Source: Pseudomonadota bacterium (lineage in GTDB: Bacteria > Myxococcota > Myxococcia > Myxococcales > Myxococcaceae). From it: DNA of 5,605 nucleotides. The position numbers and the translations under genes were made by a program. The notes beneath the pieces were generated by a model, which did no database searches, was not told where the DNA came from, and worked only from the letters and a program-made list of their open reading frames with translations. Shown here piece by piece: positions 1 through 5,222 of the stretch (its first letter is position 1; each line of letters opens with the position of its first letter). The DNA is taken from NCBI GenBank assembly GCA_023423535.1, contig JAFAFL010000112.1, positions 1-5,605 on the forward strand, read 5' to 3'.

Positions 1-66
1 GCACATATGGACGGAGGCATTAAGGCATGGAAAGAAGCGGGATATGAAACTGAAAGCATGCAATAA
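1..66 (+). CDS. C-terminal end of a rhodanese-like domain protein (5' part outside window)
   Basis: An open frame enters from the left edge and stops at TAA (64-66), giving 21 residues. The stretch GGIKAWKEAGYETES matches the usual C-terminal signature of rhodanese domains (GG...W...G), which follows the active-site Cys loop. The Cys loop itself would lie outside the window. Rhodanese domains handle persulfide sulfur. The parent could be a stand-alone rhodanese or a fusion, for example with a metallo-beta-lactamase-fold persulfide dioxygenase, and 21 residues cannot decide. It is the only plus-strand gene in the window and runs convergently toward the minus-strand gene ending at 111. The 44 bases between the two stops show no strong hairpin followed by a T run. 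Confidence 0.75.
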   Translation, partial: AHMDGGIKAWKEAGYETESMQ

Positions 67-110
67 TCTTATCTACCCACTTTGCATATTGCAGATCGCT
101 GGCAGCAGAT

Positions 111-626
111 TTATTTATGTTTCCGAAGAAGATTTTGTATCCTGATTTTGTTGTACTGCTGAAGCAAAATGGCCGTAACATTGTACATGATATTTACCAG
201 TAAAATAAGCAACCCAATTAAAATTCGACTATTGCTGAATGTATGAATGGTTGAAAGCAGGAAAAACAAAAAACACAGCCAGTGAAACCTACTATACATT
301 TCTATGGTCAATAAATATTTTTTTGCGTCGACTATACTGTCAATAACAGCATAATTTTTATCACCAGACATTTTTTTTGCAAGGTCGCCGTTTTGAACAA
401 ATTTCCTGACCGTTTTTACCCCAAGTTTTTCATAAAAAAACCTGCTATCGCTCAATTGCAGGAGGCTATAAAACTTTTGAGGAAGAAACGCTATCACGAC
501 GCTTATGGAGATACCCATGATAAACCAGCGATCAACTCTTGCACTATACCAGTAATGGATAACAGGGTAAAATGCAAGTGCCGTCCAAAAAAAATTAATA
601 ATATGGTTAAAGGCTTTTCGCACCAT
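111..626 (-). CDS. Small integral membrane protein resembling the CrtO-type acyltransferase family
   Basis: This 171-residue protein has four likely membrane segments, at about residues 8-25, 34-52, 113-129 and 133-157, with a charged, mostly soluble stretch (about 60-110) in the middle. Its layout resembles staphylococcal CrtO (glycosyl-4,4'-diaponeurosporenoate acyltransferase, about 165 aa). Shared points are a FxxKLGVKxVRK-like segment after the second helix, a Glu followed by an HW pair (E109, H115-W116) opening the third helix, and a C-terminal QQYNKIRIQNLLR that parallels QRYNRPRLTQLLR as I recall it for CrtO. The resemblance comes from memory, not from a search. No other carotenoid gene is visible, so the acceptor may be another lipid. 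The ATG (624-626) shares its A with the TAA of the upstream gene (TAATG) and has GGAGG four bases before it, so it is probably translationally coupled. Confidence 0.6.
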   Translation of the reverse strand: MVRKAFNHIINFFWTALAFYPVIHYWYSARVDRWFIMGISISVVIAFLPQKFYSLLQLSDSRFFYEKLGVKTVRKFVQNGDLAKKMSGDKNYAVIDSIVDAKKYLLTIEMYSRFHWLCFLFFLLSTIHTFSNSRILIGLLILLVNIMYNVTAILLQQYNKIRIQNLLRKHK

Positions 627-838
627 TAATCCTCCAAAATTGTTATAGCTATATCATTACACTTCACCATCTCCATCACTTTTTCACAATCCAATGATTC
701 AGCTTCAATGCGTAAAATCTTATCACGATCTTCCAGGTCAAAATTGATGCTATGCCCCGGAAAGGCTTCTTCCAAACACTTCCGGATTTGATCAGCTATC
801 TTTTTGGAATGAATATTTGTTTTAAAAACTTCTATCAA
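626..838 (-). CDS. 70-residue ferredoxin-like-fold small protein (HMA-like, no CxxC), TTG start
   Basis: The protein starts MIEVFKTNI and contains FDLEDRDKILRIE. The length and the strand-helix-strand-strand-helix-strand pattern fit small HMA-like (ferredoxin-fold) proteins common in Bacteroidota. It lacks the CxxC metal-binding motif of copper chaperones, with cysteines only at residues 22, 51 and 60, so metal transfer should not be assumed and the function is unknown. The start must be TTG (836-838): in this frame a TGA lies two codons upstream, and the next ATG would remove about 55 residues. The first 17 bases overlap the 3' end of the DinB-like gene in another frame, and its stop overlaps the start of the membrane protein gene. 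The three genes therefore appear translationally linked. Confidence 0.7.
   Translation of the reverse strand: MIEVFKTNIHSKKIADQIRKCLEEAFPGHSINFDLEDRDKILRIEAESLDCEKVMEMVKCNDIAITILED
631..635 (-). promoter_or_regulatory. Strong Shine-Dalgarno (GGAGG) for the membrane protein gene
   Basis: On the minus strand GGAGG lies four bases before the ATG at 624-626, inside the last codons (Leu-Glu-Asp-stop) of the upstream 70-residue gene. Together with the TAATG stop/start overlap it fixes the start codon and suggests termination-reinitiation. Most other starts in this window have no such motif, as is usual in Bacteroidota. Confidence 0.7.
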
Positions 839-1328
839 TTTTCAAATGTTTAATAATGTTTTCAATTTGCCGGGTATGCCTTTGCGTATGAAAGCATATA
901 AAGCTAAGCCATTCATAACGCGTGAGCAATCCCAATGTAGGAAACTCCATGTCCAGACAAATATCGTTCAGGTCTTTTTCTTCTGCTATTAGACACAACT
1001 TTTCTTTGACCGCTTTGATTTGGTTGACCAGGTCCTCCTGTTTATGAGTAACGCCGTGTGGTGTAAGAGCAGGATCAGCCTTGGATTTTTCATCCATGTT
1101 CAAAAAAATATCTTTTAATACGGGAACCTTTTCATCTTTCTGTCTTGTTGAAATTTCCGTTTTACTATCCGGAATACCGTTCCCGCAAAGGATGATATGT
1201 TCTGCTACTTGTCCAATAGACCAACTGTTTTCAAAAGGAATTTTATTCAAATCGGTATCATTTGCTTTGAATAGTGTATTGACTAAACCATCAAAAGTTT
1301 TAGTTATGTTGTTTATTAAATTCTTCAT
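822..1328 (-). CDS. DinB-like (DinB/YfiT superfamily) four-helix-bundle protein
   Basis: This 168-residue protein has the DinB/YfiT layout. A first helix is followed by SWSIGQVAEHI with H44, and a late FHTQRHTRQIENI segment gives H147 and H151. Those three histidines are the expected metal triad of the superfamily. Members include thiol-dependent S-transferases and many damage- or stress-linked proteins of unknown substrate, and no exact substrate can be read here. The ATG at 1326-1328 was chosen because homologous sequence begins there. The frame stays open to another ATG at 1421, but the extra 31 residues (MRCYQSSLIAF...) look unlike any DinB N-terminus. Only 127 bases separate it from the NTF2-like gene upstream, and I see no clear TAnnTTTG box there, so it may belong to the same operon. 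Its 3' end overlaps the next gene by 17 bases. Confidence 0.82.
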   Translation of the reverse strand: MKNLINNITKTFDGLVNTLFKANDTDLNKIPFENSWSIGQVAEHIILCGNGIPDSKTEISTRQKDEKVPVLKDIFLNMDEKSKADPALTPHGVTHKQEDLVNQIKAVKEKLCLIAEEKDLNDICLDMEFPTLGLLTRYEWLSFICFHTQRHTRQIENIIKHLKIDRSF

Positions 1329-1455
1329 ATGATAAGGTTTAAATAAAAATAGTTTGTTTTGCGGTACCTGGACTTGTCTTACGGCAAGAAAAGCAATCAG
1401 CGAACTTTGATAACATCTCATTACTTTTTTAAAATAAAAAGAAATTTAATTCAGA

Positions 1456-1836
1456 TTATTTTTTAACAGGAGTAAGATGTGTCAATACACATAACCATTT
1501 TCTATCTTCCTTTTTATAAACATCAGTAATCCATTCATCAGCTTCCATGGGATTCCCTTGCCAGGTTCCTGTATTTTGTCCGCGACCTGTTACCAACGCG
1601 ATGTCTCCGTAAATTTTCACTCTTAGCACTTCTTTTGTCATCAATTGGTGTGAAAGTAATCCCTGATGTAAAACCTGGAAAAATCTTTCCTGCGGAATAA
1701 TCCCGCCCTGGCTATCAATCAATATCCAATCATTCGAGATACATTTTTTTATTTCTTCGATGTCGTTTGAGATGATAGCTTTGTTGAAGTTGTCTTCGAT
1801 TTGTTGAAACTTTTCTTTTACTTGTTGGTCTGTCAT
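1456..1836 (-). CDS. NTF2-like / SnoaL-like (DUF4440-type) family protein
   Basis: This 126-residue alpha+beta protein has the NTF2-like cone-fold pattern. An N-terminal helix pair (QQIEDNFNKAIISNDIEEIKK) leads to the DWILIDSQGGIIP strand-turn, then VLRVKIYGDIALVTGRG and finally DVYKKEDRKWLCVLTHLTPV. The W/D/G positions and the closing W.CV.TH.TP strand are typical of DUF4440/SnoaL_3 proteins, which bind small ligands or act as isomerases or hydrolases. The substrate is unknown. The ATG at 1834-1836 is preferred because the family starts close to it. The frame is open to a TTG at 1899, which would add 21 residues with no family resemblance and sits just after the AHSA1 stop. It is probably co-transcribed with the AHSA1 and esterase genes upstream. 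Confidence 0.8.
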   Translation of the reverse strand: MTDQQVKEKFQQIEDNFNKAIISNDIEEIKKCISNDWILIDSQGGIIPQERFFQVLHQGLLSHQLMTKEVLRVKIYGDIALVTGRGQNTGTWQGNPMEADEWITDVYKKEDRKWLCVLTHLTPVKK

Positions 1837-1902
1837 TTGTTTGGAGTTGTTTTTTATTTCTTGAATGTTTCTTTTTCCAATACTACCTGCTTCCGGCAAT
1901 TA

Positions 1903-2337
1903 TTAATTGAATATTTTTTCCAACGATGGTAAAATAATTTTATCCCAGGCACTGTTTAGGTGCTCCATCCTTTCCTGGTCATTATTAAAACTTTCGATTG
2001 TTATCGTCAATTCAGTACTTTCTTTATTTTCTTTCAAATCGTAGGTAATGTGGAGAAAATTTTCCGGCTTAATCTCTATTCCAAAATTTGGATCAATTGA
2101 TGAATATTTGAGGGTTTTATTTTGTTCAATTTCCAGTATTTCGCCCTGTTCTCCGCTTTCATACCCTTGATGGTTGCCTTTCCATTTTATTTCGCTACCC
2201 AATTCCCAGTTTGAATAAACTTCACAATTGAACATGTATTTTTTTGTTTGGTCCGGACTTGTCAAAGCATGCCAGACTTTTCCGGGAGTGGCATTCAGTA
2301 ATAACCGTCTCACTATTTTGTTTCTACTGTTTTGCAT
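1903..2337 (-). CDS. SRPBCC / AHSA1-type (Hsp90 ATPase activator homologue 1-like) protein
   Basis: This 144-residue protein of the START/Bet v 1-like fold has the AHSA1 signatures in order. They are NATPGKVWHALTSPDQTKKYMF (about 15-36), VYSNWELGSEIKWKG (40-54), an acidic middle strand region and the closing amphipathic helix WDKIILPSLEKI (131-142). These single-domain proteins have a deep hydrophobic cavity and are thought to bind or transform small hydrophobic ligands. Despite the family name, bacterial members are not established Hsp90 partners. The ATG (2335-2337) lies three bases after the TAG of the upstream esterase gene, so the two are surely co-transcribed. No Shine-Dalgarno sequence is visible. 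Confidence 0.88.
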   Translation of the reverse strand: MQNSRNKIVRRLLLNATPGKVWHALTSPDQTKKYMFNCEVYSNWELGSEIKWKGNHQGYESGEQGEILEIEQNKTLKYSSIDPNFGIEIKPENFLHITYDLKENKESTELTITIESFNNDQERMEHLNSAWDKIILPSLEKIFN

Positions 2338-2340
2338 TTG

Positions 2341-3195
2341 CTACTTTTTGATTTTTGGATATAGCTTTTTAAAACCATTATAAACAGCCTGATGAAAAAC
2401 CGTAGCATGAGATTCATCGATTATATGGTCAAAACATGCAGTGATGTTTTTATTTTTACTTATTATACTGTAAAATGTTTTTGCATCTGAAAACATTTTT
2501 TTGTCTTCTGATTCATTGGGAACTCCGATATAAAGTTTAACCTCATTATTTAAGCTTTTGATTTTGTTTATTTGCTTCAGCAATGATCCGTGATCCCACC
2601 ATAGGCTTGGACTTACGATTATGTAGGTGTCAAACATATCAGTATGGTTTAGTAATATTTCCGCAGCCAAAAGACCGGCTAATGATTCGCCTATGATTGT
2701 TCTTTCCAAACTGGTCTTATACCTCTTTTTCAGGTAGGGCATTAATTCTTTTTCAATAAAAGCGATATATTTTTCTGAACCTCCATGCTCCGGAATATCT
2801 TCTTTCCTATATCCGGTTTTATCTAAAAAATCAAGATTAGGAACCGGAAAGGTAAAATCGCGTTTTCTGTTCGTGTTTTCAATCCCAACAACTATTGATT
2901 TTGGAAAACGTGCGGTCCAGGGCTGCGTGTTGTAATGAACGATACCGGCGATATGAATAAAGTCTTCTTCTGTGCCACCATCTGGTATAAGGATTACAGG
3001 ATATTTTGCAGTGTCATTGGGGTCATAATTTTTCGGGACATAAATGTTAATTGTTCTGGTTTCACCGAGGATTTTTGAATGAAACTTTTCTGTTATGCCA
3101 ATAGTTAAAGGAGCGCTTTTTGACACTTGTGCTTTAATTTCTGCCTGAAGGATCAGGACCAGAAACAGCATCAGATATTTTGAGATTATTTTCAT
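2341..3195 (-). CDS. Secreted alpha/beta-hydrolase esterase of the Esterase D / Fes-IroE type
   Basis: This 284-residue protein has an N-terminal signal peptide (MKIISKYLMLFLVLILQAEIKA, cleavage likely near residue 22-23), so it should act in the periplasm or outside. The mature part has the PF00756-like layout. TRTINIYVPKNY and KYPVILIPDGG are followed by the nucleophile elbow GESLAG with Ser171, then SPSLWW (195-200) and a late DESHATVFHQAVYNG carrying the probable catalytic His263. The acid residue is not certain. Relatives include IroE- and Fes-like siderophore esterases and other carboxylesterases; no siderophore genes are near, so the substrate is open. The ATG at 3193-3195 was chosen because it begins a clean signal peptide. 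An in-frame TTG at 3237 would extend into the promoter. It is the first gene of operon B, about 20 bases below the predicted transcription start. Confidence 0.85.
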   Translation of the reverse strand: MKIISKYLMLFLVLILQAEIKAQVSKSAPLTIGITEKFHSKILGETRTINIYVPKNYDPNDTAKYPVILIPDGGTEEDFIHIAGIVHYNTQPWTARFPKSIVVGIENTNRKRDFTFPVPNLDFLDKTGYRKEDIPEHGGSEKYIAFIEKELMPYLKKRYKTSLERTIIGESLAGLLAAEILLNHTDMFDTYIIVSPSLWWDHGSLLKQINKIKSLNNEVKLYIGVPNESEDKKMFSDAKTFYSIISKNKNITACFDHIIDESHATVFHQAVYNGFKKLYPKIKK

Positions 3196-3219
3196 AGTAA
3201 TTACTTTTCGGTGAAGGGG

Positions 3220-3265
3220 CAAAAGTAAATCCTTCAAATTTTTTAAAATTGTATTTTCCCGACAA
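3220..3265 (-). promoter_or_regulatory. Promoter of the esterase operon with upstream operator-like element
   Basis: On the minus strand TACTTTTG (3220-3227) matches the Bacteroidota -7 consensus TAnnTTTG exactly and lies about 25 bases before the esterase ATG. Seven bases further upstream begins a 31-base element (3235-3265) that recurs at 5238-5268 with the same spacing to its own -7 box. There is no TTG at the usual -33 distance, where an A/T tract with AATTTT/AAAATT arms is found instead. This would suit a promoter that needs an activator, for example an AraC-family protein bound at the element. Function is inferred from position and repetition only. Confidence 0.55.
3235..3265 (-). repeat. 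Copy 1 of a 31-base direct repeat (candidate operator)
   Basis: It matches 5238-5268 at 28 of 31 positions without gaps. The best conserved part is a 17-base core, on the minus strand TTGTCGGGAAAATACAA (3249-3265), which differs from copy 2 at one base. The core ends form a short TTGT/ACAA dyad. An A/T tract follows on the promoter side. Both copies have the same orientation relative to the genes they precede. Confidence 0.7.
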
Positions 3266-3577
3266 TGATAAAACTAACCAAACATCTTAAAAACTAATGG
3301 GAGACGGAAGCGGAAACCGGTATCATAACTTTGCCACGACAGCATTGAAGAAAAACCAAATTTTATATGCATCAAAGTCATTTGAGGAGGTTATAATATT
3401 GCAACAATAAGGCTTCGTTCAGTACTTCCCGTAATGATATGGCTTCTAAATCCCGGGTCTTATTTTTATTCGGATCACTAATTATAAGCTTCTTCTACAT
3501 TCATTTCAAATATTCATTTTGAATTGGATCTCTTTTTTGAACATTGACTGGTAGAGAATAGTTGATTTCTTTTGGCC
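3266..3577. other. Intergenic spacer, possible gene relic, no convincing gene
   Basis: These 312 bases lie between the SnoaL-like gene and the esterase promoter. No ORF with a good start is visible. On the minus strand 3378-3494 is a stop-bounded stretch of 38 codons (KKLIISDPNKNK... ending LLLQYYNLLK) that reads protein-like but has no ATG. On the plus strand there is a TAACTTTG box (3326-3333), a GAGGAGG (3384-3390) and only very short ORFs: TTG-started 21 codons at 3345-3410 and ATG-started 9 codons at 3367-3396. A TTCAAA/TTTGAA inverted repeat (3505-3510 and 3518-3523, 7-base loop) has no T run after it and is a poor terminator. The spacer may hold decayed coding DNA, but this is weakly supported. 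Confidence 0.35.
3326..3333 (+). promoter_or_regulatory. Possible plus-strand -7 box (TAACTTTG) in the spacer
   Basis: TAACTTTG fits TAnnTTTG on the plus strand, pointing away from the esterase promoter. No TTG stands at the -33 distance and no real gene follows on this strand. The same pattern also occurs by chance inside genes here (for example near 3904 and 4593). It may be chance or the remains of a promoter for a lost divergent gene. Confidence 0.2.
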
Positions 3578-3961
3578 TCAACTGATGTCGGTCAGTCGTA
3601 CGATTTTTTCGTCCTTAAACTCAAAAATCGATTTTCCATTTAATTTTATTTCCTGGCCTTTTCTCATTCCGTTAGGAAAATCTGTTGCCAGGAGACCATA
3701 ATATTCTACTTCAATTTCACTCTTATCATCTGCATGTATGAATGACTTAATTTTCTGATGCCTTTCTTTAAAATACTGCTTTGCTTTTTGTGCCTGAGTT
3801 ATAAATGCATTAATTCCATTTAAAATCATTGAAGTATGGCCACTTTCTATGTTTTCAAATACAATATCATCCGAAAAATCTGCAGTCATCTTTAAAACAT
3901 CAAAGTTATTGTATCCTTCAACGTATCCACTGATAATATTTTCCCGGTTGTTTATCTTCAT
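3578..3961 (-). CDS. SnoaL-like / NTF2-like family protein
   Basis: This 127-residue protein has the SnoaL/NTF2-like order. An N-terminal helix ending YVEGYNNFDVLKMTADFSDDIVFENI (13-38) leads to a variable segment GINAFITQAQKAKQYF, strands EIEVEYYGLLATDFPNG (82-98), and the closing strands KLNGKSIFEFKDEKIVRLTDIS. The paired GKSIFEF..EKI.RL.D pattern at the end is typical of SnoaL_2-type polyketide-cyclase-like or steroid-isomerase-like proteins. No catalytic Asp/His pair can be assigned with confidence, so it may only bind a ligand. The ATG (3959-3961) has AAGG about seven bases before it. It lies 58 bases downstream of the VOC gene and is probably the last gene of operon A. It is only distantly like the NTF2-like gene at 1456-1836. 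Confidence 0.8.
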   Translation of the reverse strand: MKINNRENIISGYVEGYNNFDVLKMTADFSDDIVFENIESGHTSMILNGINAFITQAQKAKQYFKERHQKIKSFIHADDKSEIEVEYYGLLATDFPNGMRKGQEIKLNGKSIFEFKDEKIVRLTDIS

Positions 3962-4019
3962 TTCAGACCTTAAATTAGGGCATTTAGTTTTAATTAATTT
4001 TGGGTATTACAGGAAACCG

Positions 4020-4511
4020 CTAAATATTCCTCCGATCATTTTTCAGAATATCTTTTGCTGTTTCAATACCAAGCTGTTCCGCTAACCCGATCAGCAACCC
4101 TTCCACTCCGCGTATGTAACACAGCCGGTAGGTTTCCCCAAACTGAACAACATCTCCAACTACTTTAGCACCAAATTTCTCCAGTCTGATAAGAAGTTCA
4201 TTAAGATTGTCAACCCTGAACATTACACGAAGATAACCAAGTGAGTTTACCGGATCCTTTCTGTGATCCGCCACTGTTTCAGGTACAAAAAATTGTGATA
4301 GTTCAAGCCGGGAATGTCCGTCCGGAGTTACCATCATTGCAATCTCAACCGACTGATTGCTAAGCCCGGTTACGCGGCCTGCCCACTCGCCTTCAACCAT
4401 CGTCCTTCCTTCCAGTATCAGCCCAATCTCTTTAAAAAACGCAACCGCATTATCGAGAGATTCCACCACGATACCTACATTGTGCATTTCCATTAATTTG
4501 CTTTTTGCCAT
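4020..4511 (-). CDS. VOC (glyoxalase/bleomycin-resistance/dioxygenase) superfamily protein
   Basis: This 163-residue protein has two betaalphabetabetabeta modules. The first has HNVGIVVESLDNAVAFFKEIGL with H10 and RLELSQF with E70. The second has LGYLRVMFRVDNLNELLIRLEKFGAKVVGDVV and CYIRGVEGLLIGLAEQLG with E137 and E145. H10, E70 and a C-terminal Glu are the expected metal-ligand positions. The fourth, usually His at the start of the second module, is Arg95 here. As I remember it, GYLRVMF is conserved in this particular subfamily, so this is probably a subfamily trait and not damage. The reaction is unknown. The start at 4509-4511 was taken; ATG at residue 7 (MEMHNVGI) is an alternative. The first 62 bases overlap the out-of-frame tail of the truncated RibD-like ORF. 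Confidence 0.88.
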   Translation of the reverse strand: MAKSKLMEMHNVGIVVESLDNAVAFFKEIGLILEGRTMVEGEWAGRVTGLSNQSVEIAMMVTPDGHSRLELSQFFVPETVADHRKDPVNSLGYLRVMFRVDNLNELLIRLEKFGAKVVGDVVQFGETYRLCYIRGVEGLLIGLAEQLGIETAKDILKNDRRNI

Positions 4512-4803
4512 TATTACTTTTTTTAAATGTTATTTTCCTGCACGCTTCTACTAGATGATTTAGGGTTTTAGGGATGTTGCCTATCGCGACTGCAAAATTA
4601 TCCATAGCCTTATCGCCTGTAGGATTCGCCAGTACGGTTCGCCAATATTCCATCAATTGGTAGGTGATCCTGCCATATAAAGCGGTACCGGCGGTTTTAA
4701 AAAGGTCAGCGTAATGCTGATGTAATTCTGCATCGGGGATACCGTAAGTATGATCACAAAACCCGTCGAGGGTCATATTCAACACTGCTACAATTTTTGC
4801 CAT
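4450..4803 (-). pseudogene. 3'-truncated RibD / dihydrofolate-reductase-like gene remnant
   Basis: Residues 1-79 of this 117-codon ORF are clearly the N-terminal half of the RibD C-terminal / dihydrofolate reductase-like family. They include AKIVAVLNMTLDGFCDH (residues 2-18), then ELHQHYADLFKTAGTALYGRITYQLMEYW and a FAVAIGNIPK strand. Family members normally run on for about another 95 residues (FSRTL..., then the G-S-P nucleotide-binding segment and C-terminal strands). Here homology ends at the IPK codon (4567-4569). About 18 unrelated codons follow before the frame runs into the VOC gene in another phase, ending at 4450. The missing half includes much of the NADPH-binding region, so reductase activity is unlikely. 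CCCTAAA occurs twice at the break (4559-4573), suggesting a deletion at a short repeat. It lies 21 bases after the YCII gene in operon A. The N-terminal fragment may still be translated. Confidence 0.75.
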
Positions 4804-4824
4804 TTTTTATTTTTTTTAGTTGAT

Positions 4825-5178
4825 TTATGATCCAGGTGTTGCCGTTTCCCTTATCTCGACACTTGTATTTTGACCATTCAGAATTGGGCATTTCCCGGCA
4901 ATAACCGTTGCATCTTCCATATTTCTTGCCAGGATAATAATGTATCCCGCTACTGAAATATCCTCAGCAGTGTACGGTTTTTCAATTACCTGATTACCCG
5001 GCAGTAAAATACGGCCTTTCCTGGAGAAATGCCGGCCACCTTCCACGAGTTGGCTCTTATTTGCTATAGTGTCAATCCATTCCGTCCATTGTTGCATATA
5101 TGTTTTCATCTGCTCTTCGGTTGGTTGCGCTTCTTTGCTTGTGATGTCCATGCGGAACAGTAATACAAATTCTTTCAT
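4825..5178 (-). CDS. YCII-related (DGPF-type) domain protein
   Basis: This 117-residue protein of the YCII/dimeric ferredoxin-like fold begins MKEFVLLFRMDITSKEAQPTEEQMKTYMQQW and carries LVEGGRHFSRKGRIL (44-58), AGYIIILARNMEDATVIAGKCPIL (77-100) and SVEIRE near the end, all in family order. The short motif normally reading DGPF reads EKPY here (66-69). These proteins are mostly uncharacterised. Relatives are often encoded beside ECF42-type sigma factors or small enzymes, and YciI itself has been proposed as an enzyme-like fold with His/Asp residues. It is the first gene of operon A, about 40 bases below the predicted transcription start, with no Shine-Dalgarno sequence before its ATG (5176-5178). 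Confidence 0.88.
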   Translation of the reverse strand: MKEFVLLFRMDITSKEAQPTEEQMKTYMQQWTEWIDTIANKSQLVEGGRHFSRKGRILLPGNQVIEKPYTAEDISVAGYIIILARNMEDATVIAGKCPILNGQNTSVEIRETATPGS

Positions 5179-5222
5179 AATAAAAATGCTTTTCGTTCTT
5201 CTTTAATGTAATTTTAAACGAT

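Noticed and set aside
393..629. Plus-strand ORF of 78 codons
   Set aside because: It is antisense to the membrane protein gene, has no family resemblance and no promoter; a shadow frame.
1081..1332. Plus-strand ORF of 83 codons
   Set aside because: It is antisense to the DinB-like gene, whose family motifs clearly place the coding strand on the minus side.
1329..1421. N-terminal extension of the DinB-like protein from the ATG at 1421
   Set aside because: The added 31 residues do not resemble DinB N-termini, and the family helix begins at the ATG at 1328.
1569..1588. Possible third copy of the repeat core (TGTATTTTGTCCGCGAC)
   Set aside because: It lies inside the NTF2-like coding region, needs gaps to align, and has no -7 box at the conserved spacing; taken as chance.
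3384..3490. Plus-strand small ORF after GAGGAGG starting at ATT
   Set aside because: ATT starts are very rare, the product (27 codons) has no recognisable feature, and there is no proven promoter.
3505..3523. Inverted repeat TTCAAA/TTTGAA as a terminator of operon A
   Set aside because: The stem is short and AT-rich and no T run follows in the minus-strand direction.
3901..3911. TAnnTTTG match on the minus strand inside the SnoaL-like gene (and another near 4593)
   Set aside because: They lie within coding sequence and lack the upstream element; they show that the box alone occurs by chance.
3849..4085. Plus-strand ORF of 78 codons
   Set aside because: It spans the ends of two minus-strand genes and their gap, and shows no protein family features.
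4314..4554. Two overlapping plus-strand ORFs (60 and 65 codons)
   Set aside because: Both are antisense to the VOC gene and the RibD-like remnant, with no recognisable domain.
4559..4573. Telomere-like TTTAGGG TTTTAGGG repeat
   Set aside because: Only two units, inside a bacterial operon; it matters only as the short repeat at the deletion point.
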